Shown one piece after another: positions 38,171 to 47,388 of a DNA stretch of 64,000 nt; position 1 is the first letter of the stretch, and each line of letters begins with the position of its first letter. The position numbers and the translations under genes were made by a program. This DNA is from Vibrio albus (GTDB lineage: Bacteria > Pseudomonadota > Gammaproteobacteria > Enterobacterales > Vibrionaceae), in the NCBI RefSeq assembly GCF_003144035.1, contig NZ_QFWT01000010.1, positions 124,001-188,000 of the forward strand, in the 5' to 3' direction. Below the pieces are notes generated by a model. It worked only from the letters and a program-made list of their open reading frames with translations. It was not told the origin of the DNA and did not search any database.

Positions 38171-39646
38171 TCAGAACCGGCTTTTCGCGTGCTGATACAA
38201 CTCCTCATATTCCACCGCAGTATGGTGCCACGAAAAATCTATCTTCATGCCATTGGTCGCCATTTTCTCAATGGCCGCTTTGTCATGGTGATAAATAAGC
38301 CCCGCCCATCTCATGGTGCCGCGCAATGCGTCCGGATACAGGTCATAAAACTTAAACCCGGTCGCCTTATTGATGTTACTGGCCGAATAGTTGTTGACTG
38401 TATCTTCAAGGCCACCTGTTGAACGTACAATCGGTATCGTGCCATACCTCATACTGTACATCTGATTCAGACCACATGGTTCATATCTGGATGGCATTAC
38501 AAAGAAATCAGCTCCGGCTTCCACCATATGTGCCAGCTTATTACTGTAACCGATATAGCAGCCAAACTTACCTGGATAAATTCGGGAATAATTTGATAAC
38601 GCCTCTTCCTGCCACTGCTCACCCGAACCGACAACGACGAACTGAACATTATCTTCTTTCAGCATTTCATCAATGCATTCGATAAAAACATCGAGACCTT
38701 TCTGATCAGCCAGTCGCGATACCACGCCATAAACCGGAACATCAGCCTTGACGTCTAAACCAAACTCTTCCTGCAAGGCAGCTTTACATACAGCCTTGCC
38801 AGCAAGCTCAGTAAGAGAATAATTTTCGGGGATCAACTCGTCGGTTTCGGGGTTCCACTCATGGATATCAATACCATTAAGAATACCGCGCAACTTACCC
38901 TGTACCGCCCGGTGCTGCAGTGAATTTTGCAGACCAAAGCCATACTCGCGAGATAAAATTTCCTCCGCATACGTCGGACTCACCGTTGTCACTATATCCG
39001 CTGTCAGCACCCCTGCTTTCAGGAAGTTCATCTGATCATAAAACTCCAGACACTGGAAGTTGAAGTAATCCCAGCCCAGCCCTGTCCAGTACAGATTAGA
39101 TTTATTAAACACACCCTGATAGCCGATATTGTGGATGGTCATAACAGACTTAGTATTGGCAAAGTTATCAAATGAATCATACAGATGACTTTTCAGATAG
39201 ACATTACATAAAGCGGTATGCCAGTCGTTAGCATGTAACACATCGGCTTCAATGTCCAATGCCAGCACAGCCTGCATGATCGCGCGGCTCAGGAAGATAA
39301 AACGCTCTGCATTATCTGAATATTCACTTCCGCCCCAGTCATACAGCTTAGGACGATCAAAGTATCGATCACACTCAATAAAGTAAAATGAAAGGTTTTC
39401 GTTGATCTTGTGCTGCCTGATACGAGCCCATTGTTCATTCCCGTCCCCCAGTGGGACGCCAAGCAGATCGTACACTAGCTCTGTATCAGCACACTTTTCT
39501 CCCATCACCTGAGGATAATAGGGCATGAATACCGATACATTATGCCCATTTTCAGCCAGCGCGTAAGGTAAGGAGTAGGATACATCAGCAAGTCCACCTG
39601 TTTTAGCATATGGTGCTGCTTCACTCGTTGCCCAGACTATATTCAT
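38171..39646 (-). CDS. glgA: Glycogen synthase
   Basis: Transfers glucose from ADP-glucose to a growing alpha-1,4-glucan. The 491-residue GT5 enzyme has the ADP-glucose loop KTGGLADV at residues 15-22, HANDWHTAL, LNGIDIHEWNP, and the C-terminal donor-binding region MPSRYEPCGLNQMYSMRYGTIP. GAGGG precedes the ATG by 8 bases. glgC, often next to glgA in vibrios, is not adjacent. The gene is transcribed alone. Confidence 0.94.
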   Translation of the reverse strand: MNIVWATSEAAPYAKTGGLADVSYSLPYALAENGHNVSVFMPYYPQVMGEKCADTELVYDLLGVPLGDGNEQWARIRQHKINENLSFYFIECDRYFDRPKLYDWGGSEYSDNAERFIFLSRAIMQAVLALDIEADVLHANDWHTALCNVYLKSHLYDSFDNFANTKSVMTIHNIGYQGVFNKSNLYWTGLGWDYFNFQCLEFYDQMNFLKAGVLTADIVTTVSPTYAEEILSREYGFGLQNSLQHRAVQGKLRGILNGIDIHEWNPETDELIPENYSLTELAGKAVCKAALQEEFGLDVKADVPVYGVVSRLADQKGLDVFIECIDEMLKEDNVQFVVVGSGEQWQEEALSNYSRIYPGKFGCYIGYSNKLAHMVEAGADFFVMPSRYEPCGLNQMYSMRYGTIPIVRSTGGLEDTVNNYSASNINKATGFKFYDLYPDALRGTMRWAGLIYHHDKAAIEKMATNGMKIDFSWHHTAVEYEELYQHAKSRF

Positions 39647-39813
39647 TATCTAATCCCTCAAATATTAATTATATGTATTATGTAAAGCGCTTCTACGGAA
39701 AATGCTCAACTGTTCTTAACGTTGGTTTTATATATTTATATAATATACAGGATATCACATGGTAATCAGTGACTTCAGATAGAAAAATTTTATATCGCCT
39801 GGCCTATTCGTCT

Positions 39814-40131
39814 TTATGGCTGATAGAAAACCGCTAGCCATATTGTTATTTCATTGCACGCCGTCTCTTTAACTTTATGTTTTTCATGTGGCGGAATGTT
39901 AAGATGATCCCCGGGATACAGGGTAATCACCCGCCCGCCCTCAAACTCGATACAGCCATGACCAGACAAGACTAACACCCATTCATTTTCATCTTGATCA
40001 TACCAGCCGTTATCCGGAGAAGTATGCCCGTGGGATATAATGCGTTCTATTCTCATTTTTTCAGAAGAAAGAATATCTTCGAATATTTCTTCCGGTAAAT
40101 TATCTGGAATATTTGAAAAAAGGTTCACCAT
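39814..40131 (-). CDS. Cupin domain protein
   Basis: Small single-domain cupin of 105 residues. The two cupin motifs are visible: SHGHTSPDNGWYDQDENEWVLVLSG (first metal ligands) and YPGDHLNIPPHEKHKV (second). A metal ion is probably bound; the reaction, if any, is unknown. The ATG at 40131 has GGAG 8 bases upstream; a TTG four codons earlier lies on that site itself. It follows the DUF4336 gene by 35 bases and is likely in the same operon. Confidence 0.8.
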   Translation of the reverse strand: MVNLFSNIPDNLPEEIFEDILSSEKMRIERIISHGHTSPDNGWYDQDENEWVLVLSGHGCIEFEGGRVITLYPGDHLNIPPHEKHKVKETACNEITIWLAVFYQP

Positions 40132-40166
40132 CAGTTTCTCCAAGAGCCTATATTACTAAAGCGTAT

Positions 40167-40871
40167 TTATCTCTCATTGCTCTGGTAATTTAACCAGCCA
40201 AACGATCGATGTAAAAACGTCATCGCACCGGTGTTAATCAAGTTTCCATGCGCCAAAATAATCCGCTCTGGTTTCCAGCCCAATATTTTAGCGTAATGCT
40301 TCCGGGCTTCTTTTTTGTGAAAAAGAAAACTCATACGCCAATCAATCGGCATTTTACCATTCGGAGCCAAAATACCGGTGCATCTGGCCAGTAAACGCTG
40401 AGTTGGGGTAAAGTCCGAGGGTGGAAAGTTCTCAATCAAATCCGTAACAATTAACGAACCTGACTGATTATGCATAAAAACACATTCCTCCATAAGTGGA
40501 GAACCGGTAAATAGAAGCTGCGTAACCTCAGGCTCCCATGGGTAATTGCCCTCTGTAAGTAACTCTCCGGCGAAATTCAGATCATTACGTTTTTTGATCA
40601 CTTCTGCCGTACCGTAGCTTGCGGCATCCGGATAGTGCTCCTGCCATTCTTTTAAAAATAGGTGGTGCAGATGGTTTGGTGCAATCAAATATTTCACGGT
40701 GCCTAATGAGTGGATGTGGGACTTCAATTCTGAAGTCAGTTCAATCGGGCTATGTACCCATAATTCATTTTCTCTCAAACGAATCACTGTCATTCTGGTC
40801 GTAAAAGGGAGTGTCAAAAATGGCACTGCCTTTCCATCAAACACCCAGATATTTGCGCTAATTTCTACCAT
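40167..40871 (-). CDS. DUF4336 (metallo-beta-lactamase-fold) protein
   Basis: Soluble protein of 234 residues of the DUF4336 family, a diverged branch of the metallo-beta-lactamase fold. Marks include the strand start NIWVFDG, TRMTVIRL, LWVHSPIELT, the metal-site variant APNHLHHLFLKEW, and the terminal ILAHGNLI. No substrate is known. It starts a likely two-gene operon with the cupin gene. Confidence 0.75.
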   Translation of the reverse strand: MVEISANIWVFDGKAVPFLTLPFTTRMTVIRLRENELWVHSPIELTSELKSHIHSLGTVKYLIAPNHLHHLFLKEWQEHYPDAASYGTAEVIKKRNDLNFAGELLTEGNYPWEPEVTQLLFTGSPLMEECVFMHNQSGSLIVTDLIENFPPSDFTPTQRLLARCTGILAPNGKMPIDWRMSFLFHKKEARKHYAKILGWKPERIILAHGNLINTGAMTFLHRSFGWLNYQSNER

Positions 40872-40945
40872 GATACTGCCACCTGAATTATTTAAGCTGA
40901 TTTGATATACAACGTTTACAAGTTAGACAATATCACAATATGAAA

Positions 40946-42094
40946 TCACGCACTTATTTCTATGTCGGTTTTTGGAATGCAGCAACAAGCCAGAACCCGG
41001 CCCGCCTTTCTGTCGACATCCCATAGTCCCGGAGCGTCAGGCTGATGAACCTCACCGGACTCAAGTTTAACCATACAGGCACCACAGATACCGGCACGAC
41101 AACTGTTCATAATAGGCAGGCCGTTTTTCTCTGCCTGCTCTAACACTGTCTCCGTATTATTACCTTCGAATACATTGCTATTAATACTGACCGTCAGCGC
41201 ACGGTTTTCCTGAGCCAGCTTTGATGGTTCTTTCTGTTCTGCTGTTACTTTCTTTGATGCCTTATCTTCGTACTTCACTTTCGGTTGTGTTTCCAAAACT
41301 TCTATCACATCGCCGGCACGGATCACCCCTTCGTTTTTGGCCACCATATTCTGGCCGAAGAAAGTGCCGCCCTGTTCGTTCGCCCGAAAAGTCAATAGGG
41401 TTTTAAGGGGCTCTTTAGACACCCGAAAAGTCCCCTTTTCCGTATCTACCGTTGTCAGAATGCAACGCTCACATGGCTTAACAATTTCAAATTCTACTTC
41501 GCCTATGCGTATGCGTTTCCAGCCGTCCTCAATAAATGGCTCATCACCAGAAACCACCAGGTTAGGACGAAACTGAGCCATCATATGGTTTTCGGAACTA
41601 CGCCGGTTAAGCTCATCCAACGATGCCTCACTAATAACCAATAACGGATAGCCATCAGCAAAACTCACGTTATGCCCAATCTTTTCTCTTACGCGGTTAG
41701 ACTGTTCTCCGCAAAACAGTAACTGTACGGGTTGTTCCAGAATCCCGCTAAACCATACGTTTGCTTCTTCCGTTGTGGTATAAGCCATAAAAGCGTCTTT
41801 CCACACGGTTGCATCGGCCTCTTTCATGTCGAAATCGGCGTAGTTAAGTTTCAGGGGCTGCTGATCTTCGTAACTTAGAACCATCCCCATGGCCGTCAGT
41901 GTCGCTGAAACTTTAACCATTTTGGGGTGCTTTCGCGCCGTCACCATACTTCCGTCATGAAGTGCCAGCATAAAGCGGCGATCAAAGACCAGTCCCTGCT
42001 TCTCCACCCAAGCAGAGGACAGGCTGATTCCTGCAATGGATTTAACCGGAAATAGATTAATTTGCGATAAGGTTACTGGCTGTTGTGCTGACAT
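40946..42094 (-). CDS. ycbX: YcbX-type MOSC and 2Fe-2S ferredoxin protein
   Basis: Three-part protein of 382 residues: MOSC N-terminal beta-barrel (about 8-115), MOSC domain (about 120-265) with the conserved cofactor cysteine in KPCERC, and a C-terminal plant-type ferredoxin (about 300-382) with CRAGICGAC and a last cysteine in the CCC cluster near residue 375. It should bind molybdenum cofactor and take part in detoxifying N-hydroxylated bases such as 6-N-hydroxylaminopurine, as shown for E. coli YcbX. It faces pyrC divergently across 223 bases. Confidence 0.92.
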   Translation of the reverse strand: MSAQQPVTLSQINLFPVKSIAGISLSSAWVEKQGLVFDRRFMLALHDGSMVTARKHPKMVKVSATLTAMGMVLSYEDQQPLKLNYADFDMKEADATVWKDAFMAYTTTEEANVWFSGILEQPVQLLFCGEQSNRVREKIGHNVSFADGYPLLVISEASLDELNRRSSENHMMAQFRPNLVVSGDEPFIEDGWKRIRIGEVEFEIVKPCERCILTTVDTEKGTFRVSKEPLKTLLTFRANEQGGTFFGQNMVAKNEGVIRAGDVIEVLETQPKVKYEDKASKKVTAEQKEPSKLAQENRALTVSINSNVFEGNNTETVLEQAEKNGLPIMNSCRAGICGACMVKLESGEVHQPDAPGLWDVDRKAGRVLACCCIPKTDIEISA

Positions 42095-42264
42095 AGTTTC
42101 TCACTGTGCTTATCGAATATAAGTCGGAATGACCGCAATTGGCTACCGGATAGCCCTTACGACGGAAAGCTTACAAACTTCGTTCCTTATTGTCATGCTT
42201 TTCATCGTAAGTAACAGATAATGGATGAAATGAACCCTGATTTTTACTATCATCCTGTCGCCGC

Positions 42265-42280
42265 ATGAAATCGTTTGCGG
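42265..42280 (-). promoter_or_regulatory. PurR-type operator upstream of pyrC
   Basis: On the minus strand the bases read CCGCAAACGATTTCAT, matching the PurR consensus ACGCAAACGTTTTCNT except at positions 1 and 10. It lies 38 bases before the pyrC start. In E. coli pyrC is a known PurR target, which supports the call. Confidence 0.65.
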
Positions 42281-42317
42281 TACTCAGGAATTATTGAACA
42301 TAAGGTGGGAACTTTAA

Positions 42318-43346
42318 ATGACAACACTTACGATTACTCGCCCCGACGACTGGCACGTTCACTTACGCGATGGCGACGTACTTGCCGACACTGTCCGGGA
42401 TATCAGCCGCTACAACGGCCGTGCGATCATCATGCCTAACACCATCCCACCTATTACTGATACCGCAATGGCTCTGGATTATTACCAGCGTATTATGGCC
42501 CAACAGCCAGCAGAAACGTTTCAGCCTTTGATGACGCTTTATCTTACTGATAACACAACACCAGAAGAAATCCACAAAGCGAAGGCTTCAGGAAAAGTCT
42601 TTGCGGCAAAACTGTATCCGGCTGGCGCAACGACAAACTCAGACTCCGGCGTGACTACTATCGAAAACATGTACCCTGTATTCGAAGCCATGGAAGAAGC
42701 CGGTATGCTGTTGCTTATTCATGGTGAAGTGACAACACACGACATTGATATTTTTGACCGGGAAAAGGTATTTCTGGAAACGGTACTGGCACCTATTGTT
42801 AAAGCATTCCCGAAACTGAAAATTGTATCTGAGCATATTACCACTGCTGATGCCGTTGAATTTGTGAAAAACGCCGGCGACAACGTTGCTGCGACTATCA
42901 CGGCTCACCACCTGCTGTTTAACCGTAACCATATGCTGGTTGGCGGAATTAAACCTCACTTCTATTGCCTGCCAATCTTGAAGCGTAATATCCACCAGCA
43001 AGCACTGATCGAAGCCGCCACCAGCGGGAATAAAAAATTCTTCCTGGGTACAGACTCAGCCCCGCATGCCAAAGGACGTAAAGAGTCCAGCTGTGGCTGT
43101 GCGGGTTCTTACACCGCTCATGCTTCTCTTGAATTGTATGCAGAAGCTTTCGAAGCAGCAGGAAAGCTGGAAAACCTTGAAGCATTTGCTTCTTTCAACG
43201 GTGCAGACTTCTACGGCCTGCCTCGAAATAGTGACACGGTCACGCTAGTTAAAGAAGAATGGTCGGTGCCTGAGTCAATGCCATTTGGATCTGACACCGT
43301 TGTTCCTATCCGTGGTGGCGAAACCATTAGCTGGAAGGTTAAATAA
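42318..43346 (+). CDS. pyrC: Dihydroorotase
   Basis: Third step of pyrimidine synthesis, cyclising N-carbamoyl aspartate to dihydroorotate with a two-zinc site. The 342-residue product is of the short class II type like E. coli PyrC (348). The zinc histidines are in DWHVHLRDG (residues 11-19); the carboxylated lysine is in FAAKLYPAG, and later ligands are in LLIHGEV, SEHITT and [14 protein letters not shown] precedes the ATG. A PurR-type operator lies 38 bases upstream and a strong terminator follows. Confidence 0.97.
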   Translation: MTTLTITRPDDWHVHLRDGDVLADTVRDISRYNGRAIIMPNTIPPITDTAMALDYYQRIMAQQPAETFQPLMTLYLTDNTTPEEIHKAKASGKVFAAKLYPAGATTNSDSGVTTIENMYPVFEAMEEAGMLLLIHGEVTTHDIDIFDREKVFLETVLAPIVKAFPKLKIVSEHITTADAVEFVKNAGDNVAATITAHHLLFNRNHMLVGGIKPHFYCLPILKRNIHQQALIEAATSGNKKFFLGTDSAPHAKGRKESSCGCAGSYTAHASLELYAEAFEAAGKLENLEAFASFNGADFYGLPRNSDTVTLVKEEWSVPESMPFGSDTVVPIRGGETISWKVK

Positions 43347-43368
43347 GCCTCAAACCCTGAATAAAGAT

Positions 43369-43404
43369 AAGCCTGGCTGTTTTAGAATAGCCAGGCTTTA
43401 TTAT
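43369..43404 (+). terminator. Rho-independent terminator after pyrC
   Basis: Stem AAGCCTGGCT / AGCCAGGCTT, 10-base loop, followed by TATTATTT. Confidence 0.85.
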
Positions 43405-43414
43405 TTCTGAAGCT

Positions 43415-43468
43415 TTTTGTTTCTACTGTACTCTTTATTTCTACTGCACTTTTTATTTCTACTGCACT
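43415..43468. repeat. 18-bp tandem repeat, three copies
   Basis: Units TTTTGTTTCTACTGTACT, CTTTATTTCTACTGCACT and TTTTATTTCTACTGCACT follow each other. The last copy contains the stop codon of the AraC-type gene on the minus strand; the others lie after it. Confidence 0.85.
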
Positions 43469-44358
43469 CTGTTTTTATACTGCTCTGGTGTCTCACCTGC
43501 ATATTTTTTGAACATAGCGATAAACGGGCTTGCCTGCTTGTATCTCAGGGTTAACGCCACTTCCTTTACCGACATCCCCTTTTTCAGCAGTGTCATTGAG
43601 TGCAGATATCTTGCACGGATCCGCCATTCTGTAAAACTCATCCCCAGCTCATTATGACAATGCCGGGCCAGCGTTCTTTCCGTTGTATGAACCCTGCTTG
43701 CCCATTCGCTTAACGGAGTATCATCCGTAGGATCCTCTTCCAGTGCTAACAAAATCGGAAGCAAGGTTTTATGACTGGTCGTCGGCAGAAAATGTTGCTG
43801 TTCCTGACTGATAGCCAGTTGATCCAGAAGCACATTGGCCAGCCGTTGATCGGGAATAGACTCTGCCACGGTAACTGAGCGTTGACGAAAATCATCAATG
43901 ATTGCGGACACAATGGGCGTAACACTGACAAGACAAGTATAAGGAGGCAGAGACTGCGCTTTATCCGCGTTGATATTGATAGAGCAATAATTCAGGGGCT
44001 TGCGGTTATAACTATAATGCTGAATCCCGGCAGGAACCCAAATAGCCAGATGAGGTGGAGCAATAAAGCGCATTCCCTCAGCGTTCAGCTCTAAAGTCCC
44101 CCCGTTGATTACCTGTAATTGTCCCCAGGGGTGCGAATGCAAACGGGTTTCCGTATTCGACTGGAAAGCGTCAAAATTCATAAACACATCAGAAGGCGCG
44201 TTTTCAATTTCAAGCGATGGATGAATAGTTTTGGACTTTTTCAAGATATTGGCTTGTACTTTCAGGTTGTTGACTTCTACTAGGTCAGCGGTAGGTAAGA
44301 TTCTAGCAAATTGACCGTAAAATTCCGATAACTCGATATCACCTTCTAATTGACTCAA
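43459..44358 (-). CDS. AraC-family transcriptional regulator
   Basis: Regulator of 299 residues. The N-terminal cupin (about 50-140) includes ETRLHSHPWGQLQVINGGTLEL and PPHLAIWVPAGIQHYSY; the C-terminal double helix-turn-helix (about 215-297) has ERTLARHCHNELGMSFTEWR and VKEVALTLRYKQASPFIAMFKKYAGETPEQYK. The arrangement resembles NimR-like efflux regulators. It is divergent from the DUF4382 lipoprotein gene with only 40 bases between; this gap has a short inverted repeat ATTGAT / ATCAAT (44367-44384) that may be its operator. The lipoprotein gene is therefore its most likely target. Confidence 0.88.
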   Translation of the reverse strand: MSQLEGDIELSEFYGQFARILPTADLVEVNNLKVQANILKKSKTIHPSLEIENAPSDVFMNFDAFQSNTETRLHSHPWGQLQVINGGTLELNAEGMRFIAPPHLAIWVPAGIQHYSYNRKPLNYCSININADKAQSLPPYTCLVSVTPIVSAIIDDFRQRSVTVAESIPDQRLANVLLDQLAISQEQQHFLPTTSHKTLLPILLALEEDPTDDTPLSEWASRVHTTERTLARHCHNELGMSFTEWRIRARYLHSMTLLKKGMSVKEVALTLRYKQASPFIAMFKKYAGETPEQYKNRVQ

Positions 44359-44398
44359 CTATAATTATTGATAACACAATCAATAAGGAAGTTCGATT

Positions 44399-45448
44399 AT
44401 GCGCTCTTCAATAGTATTTCCAAGCTTAAGTATACTGGCACTTGCTCTTAGTGGCTGTGGCGGTGGCGATTCAGATAGCAGCAGCGCCATGGTATCCTTC
44501 TCCGTCGCCGATGCTCCGGTTGATGATGTAAAAGCCGTATGGGTAACACTTGAATCCGTTACACTGACTGATACCAGTGATGACACAAACTCGCACACTC
44601 TGGTCATTAACAACAGCGACGGCGATCCGGAGCCCTTGCTCATCAACCTGAAAGACTATCAGGACGGGGCTAAAAAGCTGATTATCAGTGATGCTGAAGT
44701 CGCATTGGGGGATTATAACCTGACCTTAAACACCTATGGCTGTCCGCAAAGTGCAAATGGTACAGGCTCAACCAACGACTGCTGGGTAGTGGAAAATGAC
44801 GACACTATCTATCCCCTGAAAACCCCGAGTAATAAGTTAAAACTGGGTTCTTTTAGTGTCAGTCAGGAAGGTACACAGGCTTATACCATCGACTTTAACT
44901 TGCGCTCTGCGCTGGTCAACAATGGTGGTGGTGATAACTACAACCTGAAGCCTCACGGCATTACCATTGTCGATAATTTTACTCTGGGCAAAATTTCAGC
45001 AACGGTAACAGATACTCTGTTTAACCTTGCAGATGATACCTGTACCGCAGGGACTGGCAATGCGCTTTACCTGTATCAGGGCTGGCACAGTACTTCAGGT
45101 ATTCTGGATGTGACTTTAGGTGATGAATTTGATCCGGACGTCGATACCGATATCGCTGAAGACGTTCTGATGCCTTACGCATCAAAACTGGTCACTACAG
45201 CATCTGAATCCACTCCGGAAGGTGACGTTCCGGTAGAATATGTATTCGCCAATCTTCCTGAAGGAAATTATACCTTAGCGTTCAGTTGTAGTGATGCGGG
45301 CTACGCTCAAAACGGCGATCCCAGCAACGGTGACAGTGCTGAATACTATGATCAGATTACCATCGCTAATCCGACCGAGCAGTGGGTAGAGCTCAGCGTC
45401 AGTTATGATCAGACCGCTGCCCATGCCTTTGATGTTTCGGCACTTTAA
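44399..45448 (+). CDS. DUF4382 lipoprotein
   Basis: Lipoprotein of 349 residues with a signal peptide and lipobox ALSGCGGG (cysteine at about residue 20), followed by a DUF4382 domain of about 150 residues (FSVADAPVDDVKAVWVTLESVTL, YQDGAKKLIISDAEVALGDYNLTLNTYG) and a further beta-rich region ending LSVSYDQTAAHAFDVSAL. Such proteins are outer-membrane attached with carboxypeptidase-like regulatory beta folds; the function is unknown. Several cysteines could form disulfides. It is divergent from the AraC gene, 40 bases away, and has a hairpin terminator. Confidence 0.82.
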   Translation: MRSSIVFPSLSILALALSGCGGGDSDSSSAMVSFSVADAPVDDVKAVWVTLESVTLTDTSDDTNSHTLVINNSDGDPEPLLINLKDYQDGAKKLIISDAEVALGDYNLTLNTYGCPQSANGTGSTNDCWVVENDDTIYPLKTPSNKLKLGSFSVSQEGTQAYTIDFNLRSALVNNGGGDNYNLKPHGITIVDNFTLGKISATVTDTLFNLADDTCTAGTGNALYLYQGWHSTSGILDVTLGDEFDPDVDTDIAEDVLMPYASKLVTTASESTPEGDVPVEYVFANLPEGNYTLAFSCSDAGYAQNGDPSNGDSAEYYDQITIANPTEQWVELSVSYDQTAAHAFDVSAL

Positions 45449-45458
45449 ATAGTAAATA

Positions 45459-45506
45459 AAAAGGCAGGAAAGGGTAATACTGATATATTACTTTTTCCTG
45501 CCTTTC
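45459..45506 (+). terminator. Terminator after the DUF4382 gene
   Basis: Long stem: AAAGGCAGGAAA pairs with TTTCCTGCCTTT, with an inner TAATA / TATTA pair. Situated between the DUF4382 gene and the 43-residue gene, which is convergent with it. Confidence 0.75.
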
Positions 45507-45542
45507 AGCATCCTATTCACTATACGTGAAAGGATATCGATT

Positions 45543-45674
45543 TTACTTAAAGAAAGCCTTAACTTTTGAGAAAAAAGACTTCTTCTTTGGCTGTGCTTTG
45601 CCGTACATCATTTCATGCAGCATCTCATTCGCAACAACCTGACTTACATAAACAGCACCAAGTTCAAAACTCAT
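45543..45674 (-). CDS. Small protein, 43 residues
   Basis: A short gene with a good ribosome binding site (AGGTGAGG, 7 bases before the ATG at 45674). The product begins MSFELGAVYVSQVVANEM and ends with a strongly basic tail, KAQPKKKSFFSKVKAFFK. The front is a hydrophobic helix with mixed polarity and the back is amphipathic and cationic, which suggests a membrane-associated peptide. Function unknown. It sits between the DUF4382 gene and the LacI gene. Confidence 0.62.
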   Translation of the reverse strand: MSFELGAVYVSQVVANEMLHEMMYGKAQPKKKSFFSKVKAFFK

Positions 45675-45814
45675 AGCACACCTCACCTTTTGTAATAAAT
45701 TTTCTTTATGAGGTAATTGTACGACAAAAAATCACAAAAACAAGATATATATCACACTTTTTATGTAATAAACTTTCTTGTTAGTGTTGCATATCGATAT
45801 AAGAAGCGGCTGCC

Positions 45815-46774
45815 TCAACGACGGTTAGTCACTGAATCGCGAGAAACCAAACGCCCCGAAATCAACGGCTGCTCGCGAACCGGTCTCCCTTCCAGACAAG
45901 CATCTAATTGTTCCATGGCCACATCGACTAATTGCTGAGACGGATAGCTGATACAGCTTAAAGACGGAGAAAGCTGGCTGGCCAGCGGAGAATCTTCCAG
46001 AGACATAATGGACACTTCCTGAGGCGTCGCCAGATTAAAGTCCCGGAATAAACGCATCGCAACGGCAGCCTGACTGTCGCGCATCACAATCAGTGCGGTA
46101 AAAGGATGGTAACTGTTCAACAGGGTCATAATCGCCTGCTCACTGTTATTATTTGCCCGGACAATAAGCTGACGGTTTACCGGTATCGATGAGTTTTGCA
46201 GTGCAGTCTTATACCCTTCAAGTACCTGATGAGAAGCGTAGCTGTCGTCATCCACGACGACAGCAATACTGGTATGCCCTTTACTGGTCAGAAAACGGCA
46301 AGCACTTTCACAGGCAAAATTAAAATCATAACCAATGCTTCTGTGATCATCATTTGCCCGACTGTCTATTGCAATCACTTTCTCATCTGCGGATTCAGGT
46401 AGGTCACCACCAATGGCAATGATCACGTCACAGTAGCGTTGTTTAAGCTCATCAATCAGTCGATCATATTCATCTTTATTGTCAGCAAAATGCACCAGCA
46501 TATGCTTACCCTTTTCTTTTAGGGATTTAGCCAAAAGAGGAAGATACGTCGATACCTGACCGGCATCTGTAGAAGAAAGGATCACACCAATATAATCTGA
46601 ACTTTGGTTTGCCAATGCCTGCGCGGCGACATTTGGCCGATAGTTCAGCTCTTCTGCTGCACGAAGCACCGCATCACGGCTTGCAGATTTCACCCCCCGG
46701 CTACCGCTGAATACGCGGGAAACTGTTGCCTTGGAAACATTGGCCAGTTTGGATACATCAGTAATGGTTGCCAT
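45815..46774 (-). CDS. LacI-family repressor of the PTS locus
   Basis: Repressor of 319 residues. The DNA-binding helix-turn-helix and hinge occupy residues 1-55 (ITDVSKLANVSKATVSRVFSGSRGV, YRPNVAAQALA), followed by a periplasmic-binding-protein-like sensor (about 60-319). Its target is inferred from the setting: it lies at the end of the PTS locus and operator-like sequences of the LacI type, based on GGAAACCGGTTTCC, occur before it and at the divergent promoters at 50.7 kb. The inducer is probably a phosphorylated disaccharide or its parent sugar. Confidence 0.88.
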   Translation of the reverse strand: MATITDVSKLANVSKATVSRVFSGSRGVKSASRDAVLRAAEELNYRPNVAAQALANQSSDYIGVILSSTDAGQVSTYLPLLAKSLKEKGKHMLVHFADNKDEYDRLIDELKQRYCDVIIAIGGDLPESADEKVIAIDSRANDDHRSIGYDFNFACESACRFLTSKGHTSIAVVVDDDSYASHQVLEGYKTALQNSSIPVNRQLIVRANNNSEQAIMTLLNSYHPFTALIVMRDSQAAVAMRLFRDFNLATPQEVSIMSLEDSPLASQLSPSLSCISYPSQQLVDVAMEQLDACLEGRPVREQPLISGRLVSRDSVTNRR

Positions 46775-46830
46775 GAAAAATCACCGGAAGTTATTTGCTA
46801 TTAAGTCGGTACAGAAACCTTATCCATAAG

Positions 46831-46844
46831 GGAAAACGGTTCCC
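46831..46844. promoter_or_regulatory. LacI-family operator-like site before the repressor gene
   Basis: GGAAAACGGTTCCC is an imperfect palindrome with the CG centre typical of LacI-family operators and resembles the perfect GGAAACCGGTTTCC at 50664. It lies 57 bases upstream of the repressor start, suggesting autoregulation. Confidence 0.6.
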
Positions 46845-47024
46845 GTTTGTTTCATTATTTTACCTTTTCCTGATTGATGCACAAGAATGAATTAACCCGC
46901 ATCTGTTATTCCATTAGCTCATATCATTAATTCGGCAAAACACATCAGTTCTGCAAAACAAAAGAAGCAGCAGCCAAAATAAGGCTGGGGCTGCTGCTAA
47001 GATAGTCAGGAGTGACTATTCCGG

Positions 47025-47339
47025 TTAGGCTGTAACGCGCTTATGCAGCTCAATCAGTTCCGACACCAATTCCTTCGCCAGCATGGATGTCATCAGGTGA
47101 TCCTGAGCATGAACCATGACCAGCGTCATTTTGGTTTTTCCGGTTCCCTCATCAGCTTCGATCAGTTTCGTCTGGACCAAATGTGCCTGATTGGCAAATT
47201 CCTGAGCTTCCTGCATCAGGCCTTCCGCCTCAATAAACTCTCCGTTTTTAGCATGACGCAGCGCCTCGTAGCACAAGCTACGGGACTGTCCCGCATTGAT
47301 GATAATACCCATCACCTGCTCTTCTAAATCCATCTCCAT
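47025..47339 (-). CDS. PTS lactose/cellobiose-family IIA component
   Basis: Cytosolic phosphocarrier of 104 residues that takes phosphate from HPr and gives it to the IIB protein. The phosphorylated histidine is in MVHAQDHLM near residue 78, and the family core IIINAGQSRSLCYEALRHAKNGEFIEAEGLM leads it. GGGAGAGAG precedes the ATG at 47339; a second ATG two codons later is possible. It lies 49 bases after bglA and before the repressor gene in the same direction. Confidence 0.9.
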   Translation of the reverse strand: MEMDLEEQVMGIIINAGQSRSLCYEALRHAKNGEFIEAEGLMQEAQEFANQAHLVQTKLIEADEGTGKTKMTLVMVHAQDHLMTSMLAKELVSELIELHKRVTA

Positions 47340-47388
47340 TACTCTCTCCCGATAAAAACTATAAAAAATCAATCAAAAACGCTATAAC

